Part shown: positions 42,536 to 50,306 of the stretch, piece by piece
Position numbering within the stretch: the first letter of the stretch is position 1
Layout: every line of letters begins with the position of its first letter
Assembly (NCBI RefSeq): GCF_030268885.1
Contig: NZ_BSSA01000001.1
Span: 186,001 to 250,000 of the forward strand
Direction of reading: 5' to 3'
Source: Kitasatospora phosalacinea
GTDB lineage: Bacteria; Actinomycetota; Actinomycetes; Streptomycetales; Streptomycetaceae
DNA length: 64,000 nt
Translations under genes and position numbers: made by a program
The notes under the pieces: model-generated
Told to the model about the DNA's origin: nothing
The model's input: the letters and a program-made list of their open reading frames with translations, nothing else
Databases searched by the model: none

Positions 42536-43774
42536 ATGGCCGTACCCGTACCCGTGGACGCCGCCCCGCGCGGCATCGATCTCGGCGACCCCGCGTTCTG
42601 GCGGCTGCCGGAGGAGGCGCGCGTCGTGGCGTTCGCCCGGCTGCGCGAGCGGTCCGGCCCGGTGGGGTTCACCGACCGGGCGACGGGGCGGCGGTGCTGG
42701 GCGCTGGTCCGGCACGCGGACGTGACGGCGGCGAGCCGGGCGCCCGAGGTGTACCTGTCCGGGCCGGGGGTGACCACGCCGGAGCCGGCCCGGTGGGTGC
42801 GGGCGGTGTTCGGCGACTCGATGGTCAACCTGGACGACCCCCGGCACGCCGACCTGCGCCGGGTGGTCGGCCGGGCGTTCACGCCGCGGCTGCTCGCCGA
42901 GGTCGAGCGGGACGTCCGGGAGACCGCCGTCGAACTGGTCGACCGGCTGGAGCGGGAGCGTCCCACCGACTTCGTCCCCGCCGTCGCGGCCGAACTCCCG
43001 TTCCGGGTGATCTGCACGATGATGGGCATCCCGCCCGAGCAGCGCCGGCGCATCCTGGCCCGGATAAACCTCGCCGCCGCCCCGTCCGGGGTGGCCCGCG
43101 GCGTGCTGCGGGTGCCCGGGCGGAGCCTGCGGGCGCTGGCCGCGATGCAGCTGACGGTGGCCGCACTGGGCCGCGAGCGCCGTCGCCGTCCGACCGGCGA
43201 CCTGATCTCCGCCCTGGTCACCGCGGACGTGGACGGCCGCCGCCTGAACTCCCGCGAGCTCGGCGCGTTCTTCTCGCTGCTGCTGGTCGCGGGCGTGGAG
43301 ACCACCCGCAACGCGCTCGCCCACGGACTGCACCTGCTGACCGTCCACCCCGAGCAGCGGGCCCTGCTGCTCGGCGACCTCGACGCCCACCTGGGCGGCG
43401 CGGTCGAGGAGATCGTCCGGTACTCCACGCCGATCGTCCAGTTCCGCCGCACCGTCGCCGTCGACCACCGGCTGTCCGGGATCCGGCTCGCCGCGGGCGA
43501 CAAGGTGGTGCTGTTCTACGGCTCCGCCAACCGCGACGAGGCGGTCTTCCGCGACCCCGACGCCTTCGACATCACCCGCTCGCCCAACCCCCACCTCGGC
43601 TTCGGCGGCGGCGGGCCGCACTTCTGCCTGGGCGCGCACCTGGCCCGCCAGGAGATGCGGGTGCTGCTGCGCGAACTGTTCACCCGCCTCCCGGAGATCC
43701 GCTCCACCGCCGCGCCCGAGACCGTCCCGTCCTCCTTCGACCACCGCGTCCGCTCGCTGCCCTTCACGTTCTGA
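42536..43774 (+). CDS. Cytochrome P450
   Basis: A 412-residue P450. I helix LLLVAGVETTRNALAHGL (A-G-x-E-T-T at about 251-257), K helix E-x-x-R in EEIVRYSTP, and heme loop FGGGGPHFCLGAHLARQEM with Cys364. Region IDLGDPAFWRLPEEARVVAFARLR and SMVNLDDPRHADLRRVVGRAFTPR are like the CYP124/125/268 type that hydroxylate sterol or methyl-branched lipid chains; that substrate is an inference. No ferredoxin gene is adjacent. The promoter is strong and apparently leaderless. Confidence 0.93.
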   Translation: MAVPVPVDAAPRGIDLGDPAFWRLPEEARVVAFARLRERSGPVGFTDRATGRRCWALVRHADVTAASRAPEVYLSGPGVTTPEPARWVRAVFGDSMVNLDDPRHADLRRVVGRAFTPRLLAEVERDVRETAVELVDRLERERPTDFVPAVAAELPFRVICTMMGIPPEQRRRILARINLAAAPSGVARGVLRVPGRSLRALAAMQLTVAALGRERRRRPTGDLISALVTADVDGRRLNSRELGAFFSLLLVAGVETTRNALAHGLHLLTVHPEQRALLLGDLDAHLGGAVEEIVRYSTPIVQFRRTVAVDHRLSGIRLAAGDKVVLFYGSANRDEAVFRDPDAFDITRSPNPHLGFGGGGPHFCLGAHLARQEMRVLLRELFTRLPEIRSTAAPETVPSSFDHRVRSLPFTF

Positions 43775-43797
43775 CGGCGAGCGGACGCGCGCCGGGT

Positions 43798-44055
43798 TCA
43801 GGACGGGTGGCTGCCCACCGTGTCGTGGATGTCCGCGCCCATCACGCTGTTGGCGCGGGCGCAGTGGGCGCAGCAGAAGAAGCGCCCGGCGACCTCGACG
43901 CCGTGGCCGACGATGCGGACGGAGCACTGCTCGCAGCGCGGGGCGAGCTTCTCCATCGCGCACTCGAAACTGTCGAAGACGTAGGTGTCGCCGGTGATCG
44001 TCTTGATCTCGAAGGACAGCCAGTAGTCGTTCTGGCACACCACGCAGACCGCCAT
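43798..44055 (-). CDS. Prokaryotic metallothionein / zinc-ribbon-like small protein
   Basis: An 85-residue Cys-rich protein. CVVCQNDY near the N-terminus, then FDSFECAMEKLAPRCEQCSVRIVGHGVEV and GRFFCCAHCARAN, with eight cysteines and two histidines (C-x2-C, C, C-x2-C, CC-x2-C). The SFECA...LAPRCEQC...GRFFCCAHC pattern is that of small bacterial proteins annotated as prokaryotic metallothionein. Zinc or other soft-metal binding is expected. AGAGGAG precedes ATG 44055; an upstream in-frame extension to 44118 has no family character. It converges on the P450 gene. Confidence 0.82.
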   Translation of the reverse strand: MAVCVVCQNDYWLSFEIKTITGDTYVFDSFECAMEKLAPRCEQCSVRIVGHGVEVAGRFFCCAHCARANSVMGADIHDTVGSHPS

Positions 44056-44255
44056 GTCGGGCTCCTCTCGTCGTACGGGTCCACCGCCGAGTCTCGGGGC
44101 GGGACGGGCGGGCGGCAATCGGCGGCGGTCCGAACGGACAGCAGGCGGGCGGTCGGCGGACGGTCGGCGGACAGAACGGGACGAAGGAGGATGAAAAAAC
44201 GGTGCGCCGTTCGATAATGGTCAGCAGGGTCCGGGGTTCAGCCGAGGAGGCCGAG

Positions 44256-44594
44256 ATGATCATCCGAATCTGGGAGGCGCAGGTCGCCCCGCACCGGGCC
44301 GAGGACTTCTGCGCCAGGCTCGCCTCGACCGTGCTGCCCGGCCTCGGCCGGTGGGACGGCTTCCTCGGCGGCGAACTGCTCCGGGCCTGCTCCGACGGCG
44401 ACCACCGGGTGCAGATGATCACCCGGTGGCGCGACGAGGAGGCCCTGCGGGCGTACGCCGGGCCGATGTGGCGGATCCGGCCGGTCTGGTCCGAGGGCGA
44501 GCTGCACGAACTGGAGCACCCGCCGACGGTCGTCCACTTCCACTCGCTGAGCCGGCTCGACCACGCCCCCGAACGGCCCTCCGCCGCGGCCTGA
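44256..44594 (+). CDS. Antibiotic biosynthesis monooxygenase (ABM)-fold protein
   Basis: A 112-residue dimeric alpha+beta-barrel protein: MIIRIWEAQVAPHRAEDFCARLASTVLPGL, GRWDGFLGGELLRACSDGDHRVQMITRWRDEEALRAYAG and WSEGELHELEHPPTVVHFHSL. Members of this fold act as heme-free oxygenases or as structural proteins; activity is unassigned. ATG 44256 follows GAGGAGG (44244-44250); an alternative GTG at 44202 follows AAGGAGG (44184-44190) with wide spacing and would add 18 residues. It converges on the Lrp gene. Confidence 0.82.
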   Translation: MIIRIWEAQVAPHRAEDFCARLASTVLPGLGRWDGFLGGELLRACSDGDHRVQMITRWRDEEALRAYAGPMWRIRPVWSEGELHELEHPPTVVHFHSLSRLDHAPERPSAAA

Positions 44595-44609
44595 GCGGCA
44601 CCGGGAGGA

Positions 44610-45065
44610 TCAGCCGAGCGGGATGCCGGTGTCGGCCTTCACCTGCTTCATCGTCAGGTGCGAGTGCACCTGCGCGATGCCCGGCAGCCCGGAGAGCACG
44701 TCCGTGACGAAGCGCTCGTACGCGGCCAGGTCGGCCACCGCGACCCGCAGCAGGTAGTCCGGGTCGCCGAACAGGCGGTGCGCCTCCACCACCTCCGGCA
44801 GCTCCGCCACCCGGCGCTCGAACTCGCTGACGGTGGCCCGGTCCTCGTGCCGCATCACCACCGTCACGAACGGCTGGAAGCCGCGTCCGACGGCCGCCGG
44901 ATCGAGCAGCGCCCGGTAGCCGCGGACCACGCCCCGCTCCTCCAGGTGGCGCACCCGGCGCAGGCACGGGGACGGGGTCAGGCCCACCCGCTCGGCCAAC
45001 TCGGCGTTGCTGATCCGGCCGTCCTGCTGGAGCTCGTGGAGGATTCTGCGGTCGAGGCGGTCCAT
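44610..45065 (-). CDS. Lrp/AsnC-family transcriptional regulator
   Basis: A 151-residue protein. HTH: LDRRILHELQQDGRISNAELAERVGLTPSPCLRRVRHLEERGVVRGY. RAM domain: FQPFVTVVMRHEDRATVSEFERRV, VVEAHRLFGDPDYLLRVAVADLAAYERFVTDVL. It diverges across 117 bp from a LysE-type amino-acid exporter, the classic arrangement in which the regulator senses the amino acid and switches on export. ATG at 45065. Confidence 0.9.
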   Translation of the reverse strand: MDRLDRRILHELQQDGRISNAELAERVGLTPSPCLRRVRHLEERGVVRGYRALLDPAAVGRGFQPFVTVVMRHEDRATVSEFERRVAELPEVVEAHRLFGDPDYLLRVAVADLAAYERFVTDVLSGLPGIAQVHSHLTMKQVKADTGIPLG

Positions 45066-45182
45066 GGCGCAACATTCTGCCAGAGGGCCGTCTTGACCAG
45101 CGAAAACGGGACATCGGCTGCCAAGCGTGGACCGCTAGCGTCCAGGTGCTGAGATTTCCGCCCTCCCGGACCCGAAGGTGCC

Positions 45183-45815
45183 ATGGACCCGCACGCCCTG
45201 CTGCTCTTCCTCGGCGTCGACGTGCTGCTGGTCTGCACGCCCGGCCCCGACTGGCTCTACATCGTCGCCCGCGGCCTCGGCCAGGGGCGCCGCACCGCGC
45301 TCACCGCCGTCGCCGGCGTCTGCGCCGGGTACGCCGTCCACACCCTGCTCTCCGCCGCCGGACTCGCCGCCGCCCTGCGCGCCGTCCCCGCCCTGCTGCC
45401 CGCGCTGCGGCTGGTCGGCGCGGGCTACCTCGCCCTGCTCGCCGTCGGCACCCTGCTCACCCTCCGCCGCGGCGGGAGCGGCCCGGCGCCGACCGCCGCG
45501 GGCGGCCCGCAGCCGGGGCTGACGGTGCTGCGGCAGTCGCTGCTGACCGCCCTGCTCAACCCCAAGGGGCTGCTGCTCTACCTGTCGCTCGTCCCGCAGT
45601 TCGTCACCCCGGGCGGGAGCCTGCCCGTCGGCGGGCAGGTCGCGGCGCTCGGCGCGGTCAACGTCCTGTGCTGCGCCGCCGTCTACTCGGCCGTCGCCCT
45701 GGGGGCGGCCCGCCTCGGCGGGCGGCTCGGGGCGAGCCCGGCCGCGGCGCGACGCCTGTCGGCGGTCTCGGCGGTCCTGCTGCTGGCGGTCGCGGGGGTG
45801 ACGGCGGCGGCGTAG
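45183..45815 (+). CDS. LysE-family amino-acid exporter
   Basis: A 210-residue membrane protein with about six segments: LLLFLGVDVLLVCTPGPDWLYIVARGLGQGRR (the CTPGPD signature at about 19-24), ALTAVAGVCAGYAVHTLLSAAGLAAAL, LRQSLLTALLNPKGLLLYLSLVPQFVTPG (N-P-K motif) and a C-terminal hydrophobic end. It belongs to the RhtB/LeuE branch of LysE exporters. GAAGG lies 6 nt before the ATG. It is probably induced by the divergent Lrp regulator. The repeat element copy B begins 8 bp after its stop. Confidence 0.9.
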   Translation: MDPHALLLFLGVDVLLVCTPGPDWLYIVARGLGQGRRTALTAVAGVCAGYAVHTLLSAAGLAAALRAVPALLPALRLVGAGYLALLAVGTLLTLRRGGSGPAPTAAGGPQPGLTVLRQSLLTALLNPKGLLLYLSLVPQFVTPGGSLPVGGQVAALGAVNVLCCAAVYSAVALGAARLGGRLGASPAAARRLSAVSAVLLLAVAGVTAAA

Positions 45816-45823
45816 CGCGCAAT

Positions 45824-45979
45824 CAGGGGCCCGGGGAACGGCGGGCTCGGGGCTGCTGCGGGTTCACTGCCGGTGCGTGCCATCGGCTTCGGGTTCTGTT
45901 CCCACGGCCCGAAGCAGCACGGACACCTCGATGGGCTCCGGCCGCCAGCAGCACCGACTCGCCGTTCCCCGGGCCCCTG
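45824..45979 (+). repeat. Structured dispersed repeat of about 155 bp (copy B)
   Basis: Nearly the same sequence as copy A at 25811, same orientation. Ends CAGGGGCCCGGGGAACGGCG and CGCCGTTCCCCGGGCCCCTG are exact complements over 20 nt here. The central hairpin arms GCTTCGGG and CCCGAAGC are kept, while the loop between them differs (compensation is not needed there). It lies between the LysE stop and the PucR stop and may serve as a terminator for both. Confidence 0.88.
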
Positions 45980-46009
45980 AATGCGCGCCCTCTGAATGCG
46001 CGCCCGCGT

Positions 46010-47287
46010 TCAGGGCGCCGTGTCGTGGGCGGCCAGGGCCGCTCGCAGGGTGAGGAGGTCGGGGCCGCGGACGGCGTCGAGGCCGGTGAGGTCGGCGGCG
46101 CGGCGCAGGCGGTAGTCGACGGTGTTGGGGTGCACCTGCAGGGCGGCCGCGGTGCGGCGGCGGTCGAGGCCGCAGGTGAGGAACGCCCGTAGGGTGTCGA
46201 GGAGTTCGGGGCGCCCCGCGAGGGGGGTGAGCAGGGCGGCGAGGGCGTCGCGGGCCGGGCCGGGCCGGCTGAGCTGGTACTCGACCAGGACGTCGGTGAG
46301 CAGGTGCGGGCCGGGGCCGCGGCCGGTGGCCTCGGCGACCCGGCGGACGTCGGCGGCGAGGCGGGCGGCGTCGGCAACCTGTTCGGGGGTGGCGGTGGTG
46401 GCGGCGGCGGTCAGTTCGGCGCCGCAGGCGCGGGCGAGGCGGTCGAGCAGGTCGGCCAGGGCGGCGCGGTCGGGGACCGGGTCGGGGGAGGCGGCGGGGA
46501 GTAGGACGGGGCCGCCGTCGGCGGCCAGCGCGGCCAGCGGCACGCCGTCCGTGCGGCGCTCCAACTCGGCGCGCAGGCGCCGGAGTTTGCGGCGGGCGGC
46601 GACCGAGCGGTTGACGCCGGGGCGGGACTCGTCGGGGTGCGGGCCGATCGCCAGCGAGAGCACCAGGTAGCGGGCGGGCAGCCGGATGCCCGCCCGGTCG
46701 GCGGCGGCCCGCGGGTCGCCGCCCTCCAGCAGGCGGGAGAGCAGGGCCTGCCGGGAGACCTGTTCGTCGCCGAGCGCGGCCTGCCTCTCCTGCACGTACC
46801 CGGCGGCGACGGCGCAGCTGACCACGCGCAGGTAGCCGAGCAGGCGGTCCTGGGCGGTGGCGACGTCGGGCAGGTCGGTGGGGGCGGCCTCGGCGAGCAG
46901 GCGGGCGGCGCAGAGCTGGGCGCCCAGGTGGTAGGCGCCGACCACCGACTCCAGCGGGACGCCCTCGTCGGCGCGGCGGGCCGCGGACTCGCGGATGCGG
47001 GCGAGTTCGGGCTCGCCGGGCAGTTCGCCGGTGCGCATCACCTCGACGAAGGCCCGGATGCCGCGCTCGGCCTGTCGGGTGATCTCGCCGCGCAACTGCT
47101 CGGGCGGCAGCGCGTGGTAGTCGGGGAGCCGGTCCAGCAGCCGGACCATCACCTCGGCGGCGAGGGCGGGGGCCAGGGCGAGCAGTCGCCGGTGGACCGG
47201 GCGGCCGCCGAACCTGGGCCCCTCGGGCGGGAGTTCGCGGGGGAGTTCGACGGGGGCGGGTGCGGGCCCGGCGTTGGGTGCGGTCAC
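46010..47287 (-). CDS. PucR-family (CdaR-like) transcriptional regulator
   Basis: A 425-residue protein. An N-terminal helical sensing domain (RRLLALAPALAAEVMVRLLDRLPDYHALPPEQLRGEI, ESVVGAYHLGAQLCAARLLAE), a middle GGDEF-like region (RYLVLSLAIGPHPDESRPG) and the C-terminal PucR HTH (LLDTLRAFLTCGLDRRRTAAALQVHPNTVDYRLRRAADLTGLD). Such regulators respond to fatty acids or other small molecules and activate catabolic genes. GTG 47287. It diverges from a secreted lipase across 160 bp that contain a perfect 20-bp palindrome. Confidence 0.88.
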   Translation of the reverse strand: MTAPNAGPAPAPVELPRELPPEGPRFGGRPVHRRLLALAPALAAEVMVRLLDRLPDYHALPPEQLRGEITRQAERGIRAFVEVMRTGELPGEPELARIRESAARRADEGVPLESVVGAYHLGAQLCAARLLAEAAPTDLPDVATAQDRLLGYLRVVSCAVAAGYVQERQAALGDEQVSRQALLSRLLEGGDPRAAADRAGIRLPARYLVLSLAIGPHPDESRPGVNRSVAARRKLRRLRAELERRTDGVPLAALAADGGPVLLPAASPDPVPDRAALADLLDRLARACGAELTAAATTATPEQVADAARLAADVRRVAEATGRGPGPHLLTDVLVEYQLSRPGPARDALAALLTPLAGRPELLDTLRAFLTCGLDRRRTAAALQVHPNTVDYRLRRAADLTGLDAVRGPDLLTLRAALAAHDTAP

Positions 47288-47361
47288 AATCCACCTCGCG
47301 AATCTCTGGGCGGCGGCCCGGCGACGGGGCCGGTCGGCGCGTTCATCATGGTTCCCCGGAG

Positions 47362-47381
47362 GTTACCTACCCGTAGGTAAC
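47362..47381. promoter_or_regulatory. Perfect 20-bp palindrome between PucR and lipase genes
   Basis: GTTACCTAC and GTAGGTAAC are exact complements with a 2-nt CC spacer. It is the only AT-rich patch in the gap, 75 bp upstream of both starts. TetR-type regulators of lipid genes and PucR proteins both use inverted repeats of this size. Confidence 0.65.
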
Positions 47382-47447
47382 TCCCGCGATCCCCCACCTT
47401 GTTCAGGTCGCGCGCCCCCACCCCCCCAGTCAGAGACGGGAACCGCC

Positions 47448-48779
47448 ATGAACCGAGCCGCCCGGCTGATCGCCGCCGCCCTCGCCGCCGCCGCGGTCGC
47501 CACCGCCGCCCCCGTGGTCACCGCCGCCACCGCCACCGCCGCGAGCGCCACCGACCCGTTCTACGCGTACGACGGCGCGGCCCCGCTGTCCTCGATCGCG
47601 CCCGGCACGGTCCTCAGGACCCGCACCCTCTCGTACCACCTGCTCGGCCTGCCCACCCCGGTGCGGGCCGTCCAGCTGCTGTTCCGCACCACCGACGCGC
47701 AGGGGCGTCCCAGCGCGGGCGTCACCACCGTGGTGCGCGGGCTGGGCAGCGACGGCAGCCGGGCCGTCTCGTACCAGTCCTTCTACGACTCGCTGAACCC
47801 CGCCGACGGCCCCTCGCGGGCGATCGCGGGCGACGTCAGCCTGGGCGGGGCGATCGCCAACGCCGAGTCGCTGTTCGTCGTCCCGTTCGTGCTGCAGGGC
47901 TACGACGTGGTGATCCCCGACACCGAGGGGCAGAGCGCCGACTTCGCCGCCGGGCCCGAGTACGGCACCACCACGCTCGACTCGATCCGGGCCGCCTCCG
48001 CCTCCGCCGCGACCGGTCTGAACGCGGACACCCGGTTCGGCCTGATCGGCTACTCCGGCGGCGCGATCGCCACCAACTGGGCCGCCGCCCTCGCCCCCTC
48101 GTACGCCCCCGACGTCAACCGCCGCCTGGTCGGCTTCGCCGAGGGCGGCCTGCTGGTCGACCCCGCGCACAACCTCACCTACGTGGCCGGGGGCGTGGTG
48201 TGGCCCGGCGTCATCCCGATGGCGATCACCGGCGTCGCCCGCGCCTACGGCTTCGACCTGCAGCCCTACCTGAGCGACTACGGCAAGCAGGTGTTCGCGA
48301 GGACGCAGAACGCCTCGATCGTCAACGCGCTCGGCCAGTACCCCGGCCTGACCTGGCAGAAGCTCGCCAAGCCCGCGTACGCGAACCCGAACTCGATCCC
48401 CGAGTACCTGGCCGCCGTCAACAAGGTCAACCTCGGCTCGGCGCCCACCCCCACCGTCCCCGGCTACATCGCCCAGGGCAACGGCGGCGTCCTGGAGGGC
48501 ACCTTCAGCAACGTCCCCGGCATCGGCACCGGCGACGGCGTGATGGTCGCCGGGGACGTCCGCGCGCTGGCCCGGCAGTACTGCGCCACCGGCAACGGCA
48601 GCATCACGTACCAGCAGTACGACCTGCTCAGCCACCTCGGTGCGGCCGTCCCGTGGGCGCCCACCGCCGTGCTCTACCTGAACGACCGCTTCGCCGGGAA
48701 GGCCGCCCCGTCCGACTGCGGCCGCATCCCGGCGGGCAACTCGCTCGCCCCCGAGCGGCCCGCCGTCGCCGGGCAGTGA
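47448..48779 (+). CDS. Secreted lipase / alpha-beta hydrolase
   Basis: A 443-residue secreted protein. Signal peptide residues 1 to about 33 (RLIAAALAAAAVATAAPVV, Ala-rich cleavage region). The fold of fungal-type secretory lipases (LIP family) follows: TRTLSYHLLGLPTPVRAVQLLFRTTDAQGRPSA, FVVPFVLQGYDVVIPDTEGQ, nucleophile elbow GLIGYSGGAIATNWAAAL with Ser203, and a C-terminal Cys pair. It should hydrolyse triacylglycerols or esters outside the cell. ATG 47448; the ribosome site is weak. The divergent PucR regulator and the palindrome between them are likely control elements. Confidence 0.9.
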   Translation: MNRAARLIAAALAAAAVATAAPVVTAATATAASATDPFYAYDGAAPLSSIAPGTVLRTRTLSYHLLGLPTPVRAVQLLFRTTDAQGRPSAGVTTVVRGLGSDGSRAVSYQSFYDSLNPADGPSRAIAGDVSLGGAIANAESLFVVPFVLQGYDVVIPDTEGQSADFAAGPEYGTTTLDSIRAASASAATGLNADTRFGLIGYSGGAIATNWAAALAPSYAPDVNRRLVGFAEGGLLVDPAHNLTYVAGGVVWPGVIPMAITGVARAYGFDLQPYLSDYGKQVFARTQNASIVNALGQYPGLTWQKLAKPAYANPNSIPEYLAAVNKVNLGSAPTPTVPGYIAQGNGGVLEGTFSNVPGIGTGDGVMVAGDVRALARQYCATGNGSITYQQYDLLSHLGAAVPWAPTAVLYLNDRFAGKAAPSDCGRIPAGNSLAPERPAVAGQ

Positions 48780-48783
48780 ACCA

Positions 48784-48826
48784 CCGGGCCGCCCGCCCCG
48801 CGCAGGGGCCGGGGCGGGCGGCCCGG
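48784..48826. terminator. Strong bidirectional terminator hairpin
   Basis: A perfect 17-bp stem (48784-48800 with 48810-48826) closes a 9-nt loop between the convergent lipase and small membrane protein genes, whose stops are 48779 and 48829. Confidence 0.9.
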
Positions 48827-48828
48827 AC

Positions 48829-49167
48829 TCACTTCCAGACGACGGCGACCACGACCTCGGCCGCGGTGAGCGTGGCCACCGCGAAGAACGGCCACGGTCT
48901 CCGGTTGCGGATGCCGGCCAGGGCCACCGCTGCGATCAGCACGTCCAGGGCCAGCTTCACGCCCGTCTTCGGGCCCGACACCGGCAGCTCCAGCGAGTGC
49001 CGGACCCAGACCAGCCCGGCGCCGGTGACCAGCTGCACCACCGCACTGGTCACCACGTACCAGCCCACCACCGGATCCTTCCCCCGCAGTTGGTAGAAGA
49101 TCCCGCCCAGGATCGCGGCGAACCCGAACAGGTGGAACACGAGGAACACGTACCGCAGGATCTCCAT
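48829..49167 (-). CDS. Small four-helix membrane protein of unknown function
   Basis: A 112-residue protein with four hydrophobic segments: LRYVFLVFHLFGFAAILGGIFYQL, VVGWYVVTSAVVQLVTGAGLVWV, GVKLALDVLIAAVALAGI and PFFAVATLTAAEVVVAVVW. I do not recognise a named family beyond small integral membrane proteins common in actinomycetes. The ATG at 49167 has no strong ribosome site. It stands alone, sharing a terminator with the lipase gene. Confidence 0.78.
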   Translation of the reverse strand: MEILRYVFLVFHLFGFAAILGGIFYQLRGKDPVVGWYVVTSAVVQLVTGAGLVWVRHSLELPVSGPKTGVKLALDVLIAAVALAGIRNRRPWPFFAVATLTAAEVVVAVVWK

Positions 49168-49276
49168 GCCAGTGATCTCTCCCCAGAACCGGAACGACGA
49201 GCCGACTTCCGGAACCGAGAGCGAACGGGCGGCCCGGGATGTGACATCCCCGGGCCGCGGCGGCAGGAGAGCTGCG

Positions 49277-50176
49277 TCACACCGCGGAGGGGCGCCCGCC
49301 CGGGGCCGGGTGCCGCAGGCTCTCGACGATGCGGGCGAACCCCTCCGTCCCGTGCCCGGCGTCCACCTGCTGCTGGACCAGGCGCTGGACCATGGCCACC
49401 GGCTCGGCGCTCACCCCCTGCTCGGTGATCGCCTCGACGAACAGGCCGAGGTTGGAGAACGTCAGGCTCTGCTGGCCCGGGACGGTGTAGTCACCGCCGT
49501 CGATCACCTCGGCGTAGCCGGCGAGCTCGCCGGTCATCGCGGTCAGCCACGGGGCGGCCATCGCCGCGAAGCTGCCCGCCGACACCCCCGCCGGTGCCAG
49601 CAGCGCCGCGCCCTGCACGAACCCCGCGAACATCACGTACATCGCCGACAGCAGCGCGAAGTCGTACAGCGACGCCAGCCCCGCGTCCTCGCCGAAGTAG
49701 GTGCCGGCCGCCCACTGCTCGAACAGCGCCCCGTGCGTGCGGAACACCTGCTCCGAACCGCTGTACAGGATCGAGGCGCCCGGCTGCCCGATCATGGCGG
49801 GCACCGCCATGATCCCGCCGTCCAGGTAGGCGATCCGGGCCCGGGCCGCCCACGCGGCCGACTCCCTCGCCTGCTCGGGCTTGGTCGTGGTCAGGTTCAC
49901 CAGCGCCCGCCCCGCCAGGTCGTCGACCAGCGGGTCGAGCACCTCGTGCACCGACGCGTGGTCGAAGAGGCAGACCACCACCAGCGGACTCGCCCGGACC
50001 GCCTCGGCGGCGGAGGCGGCCTCCACCGCCCCCCGTTCGACGAGCGCCCCCGCCCGGCCCGCCGACCGGTTCCAGACCGTGGTCCGCCACCCGGCCTCCA
50101 CCAGGGCCCCGGCGAGGGCGCTGCCCATCGCGCCGAGTCCGAGAACGGTCACGTCGGTTTCGTGGATCGCATGCAC
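49277..50176 (-). CDS. NAD(P)-dependent imine-reductase-like oxidoreductase
   Basis: A 299-residue member of the beta-hydroxyacid dehydrogenase/6-phosphogluconate dehydrogenase superfamily. Rossmann motif VTVLGLGAMGSALAGAL (9-25), VWNRSAGRAGALVERGA, VNLTTTKPEQARESAAWAA, YLDGGIMAVPAMIGQPGASILYSG and the helical dimer part with LYDFALLSAMYVMFAGFVQG. These match bacterial imine reductases of Streptomyces; Asp172 in LYDFALL lies where (R)-type enzymes carry their catalytic Asp, which is recall rather than measurement. The native substrate of the family is unknown. Start is GTG 50176. It is a single-gene unit. Confidence 0.85.
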   Translation of the reverse strand: MHAIHETDVTVLGLGAMGSALAGALVEAGWRTTVWNRSAGRAGALVERGAVEAASAAEAVRASPLVVVCLFDHASVHEVLDPLVDDLAGRALVNLTTTKPEQARESAAWAARARIAYLDGGIMAVPAMIGQPGASILYSGSEQVFRTHGALFEQWAAGTYFGEDAGLASLYDFALLSAMYVMFAGFVQGAALLAPAGVSAGSFAAMAAPWLTAMTGELAGYAEVIDGGDYTVPGQQSLTFSNLGLFVEAITEQGVSAEPVAMVQRLVQQQVDAGHGTEGFARIVESLRHPAPGGRPSAV

Positions 50177-50265
50177 GACAGCGCCCTCCCGGGGCGTAGG
50201 GGTTCCTTCGGTGCCTCGATCCTCGCCAGGAGCGGCGGAGTTGACCAGTACGGACCAACAAGTCG

Positions 50266-50291
50266 GGTACCCACCGAAAGGTGGGTACCCG
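50266..50291. terminator. Hairpin with GAAA loop
   Basis: GGGTACCCACC and GGTGGGTACCC pair perfectly around a GAAA tetraloop, directly after the stop of the HdeD gene (50307, read leftward). It also lies 90 bp upstream of the imine-reductase-like start, so it could influence that promoter too. Confidence 0.75.
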
Positions 50292-50306
50292 GGCGGAGAG
50301 GGGCGC

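Noticed and set aside
44191..44217. Possible 8-residue leader peptide (MKKRCAVR) before the ABM-fold gene
   Set aside because: The Shine-Dalgarno sequence AAGGAGG directly abuts its ATG, leaving no spacing, so initiation is unlikely. The same site could at best serve the GTG at 44202.
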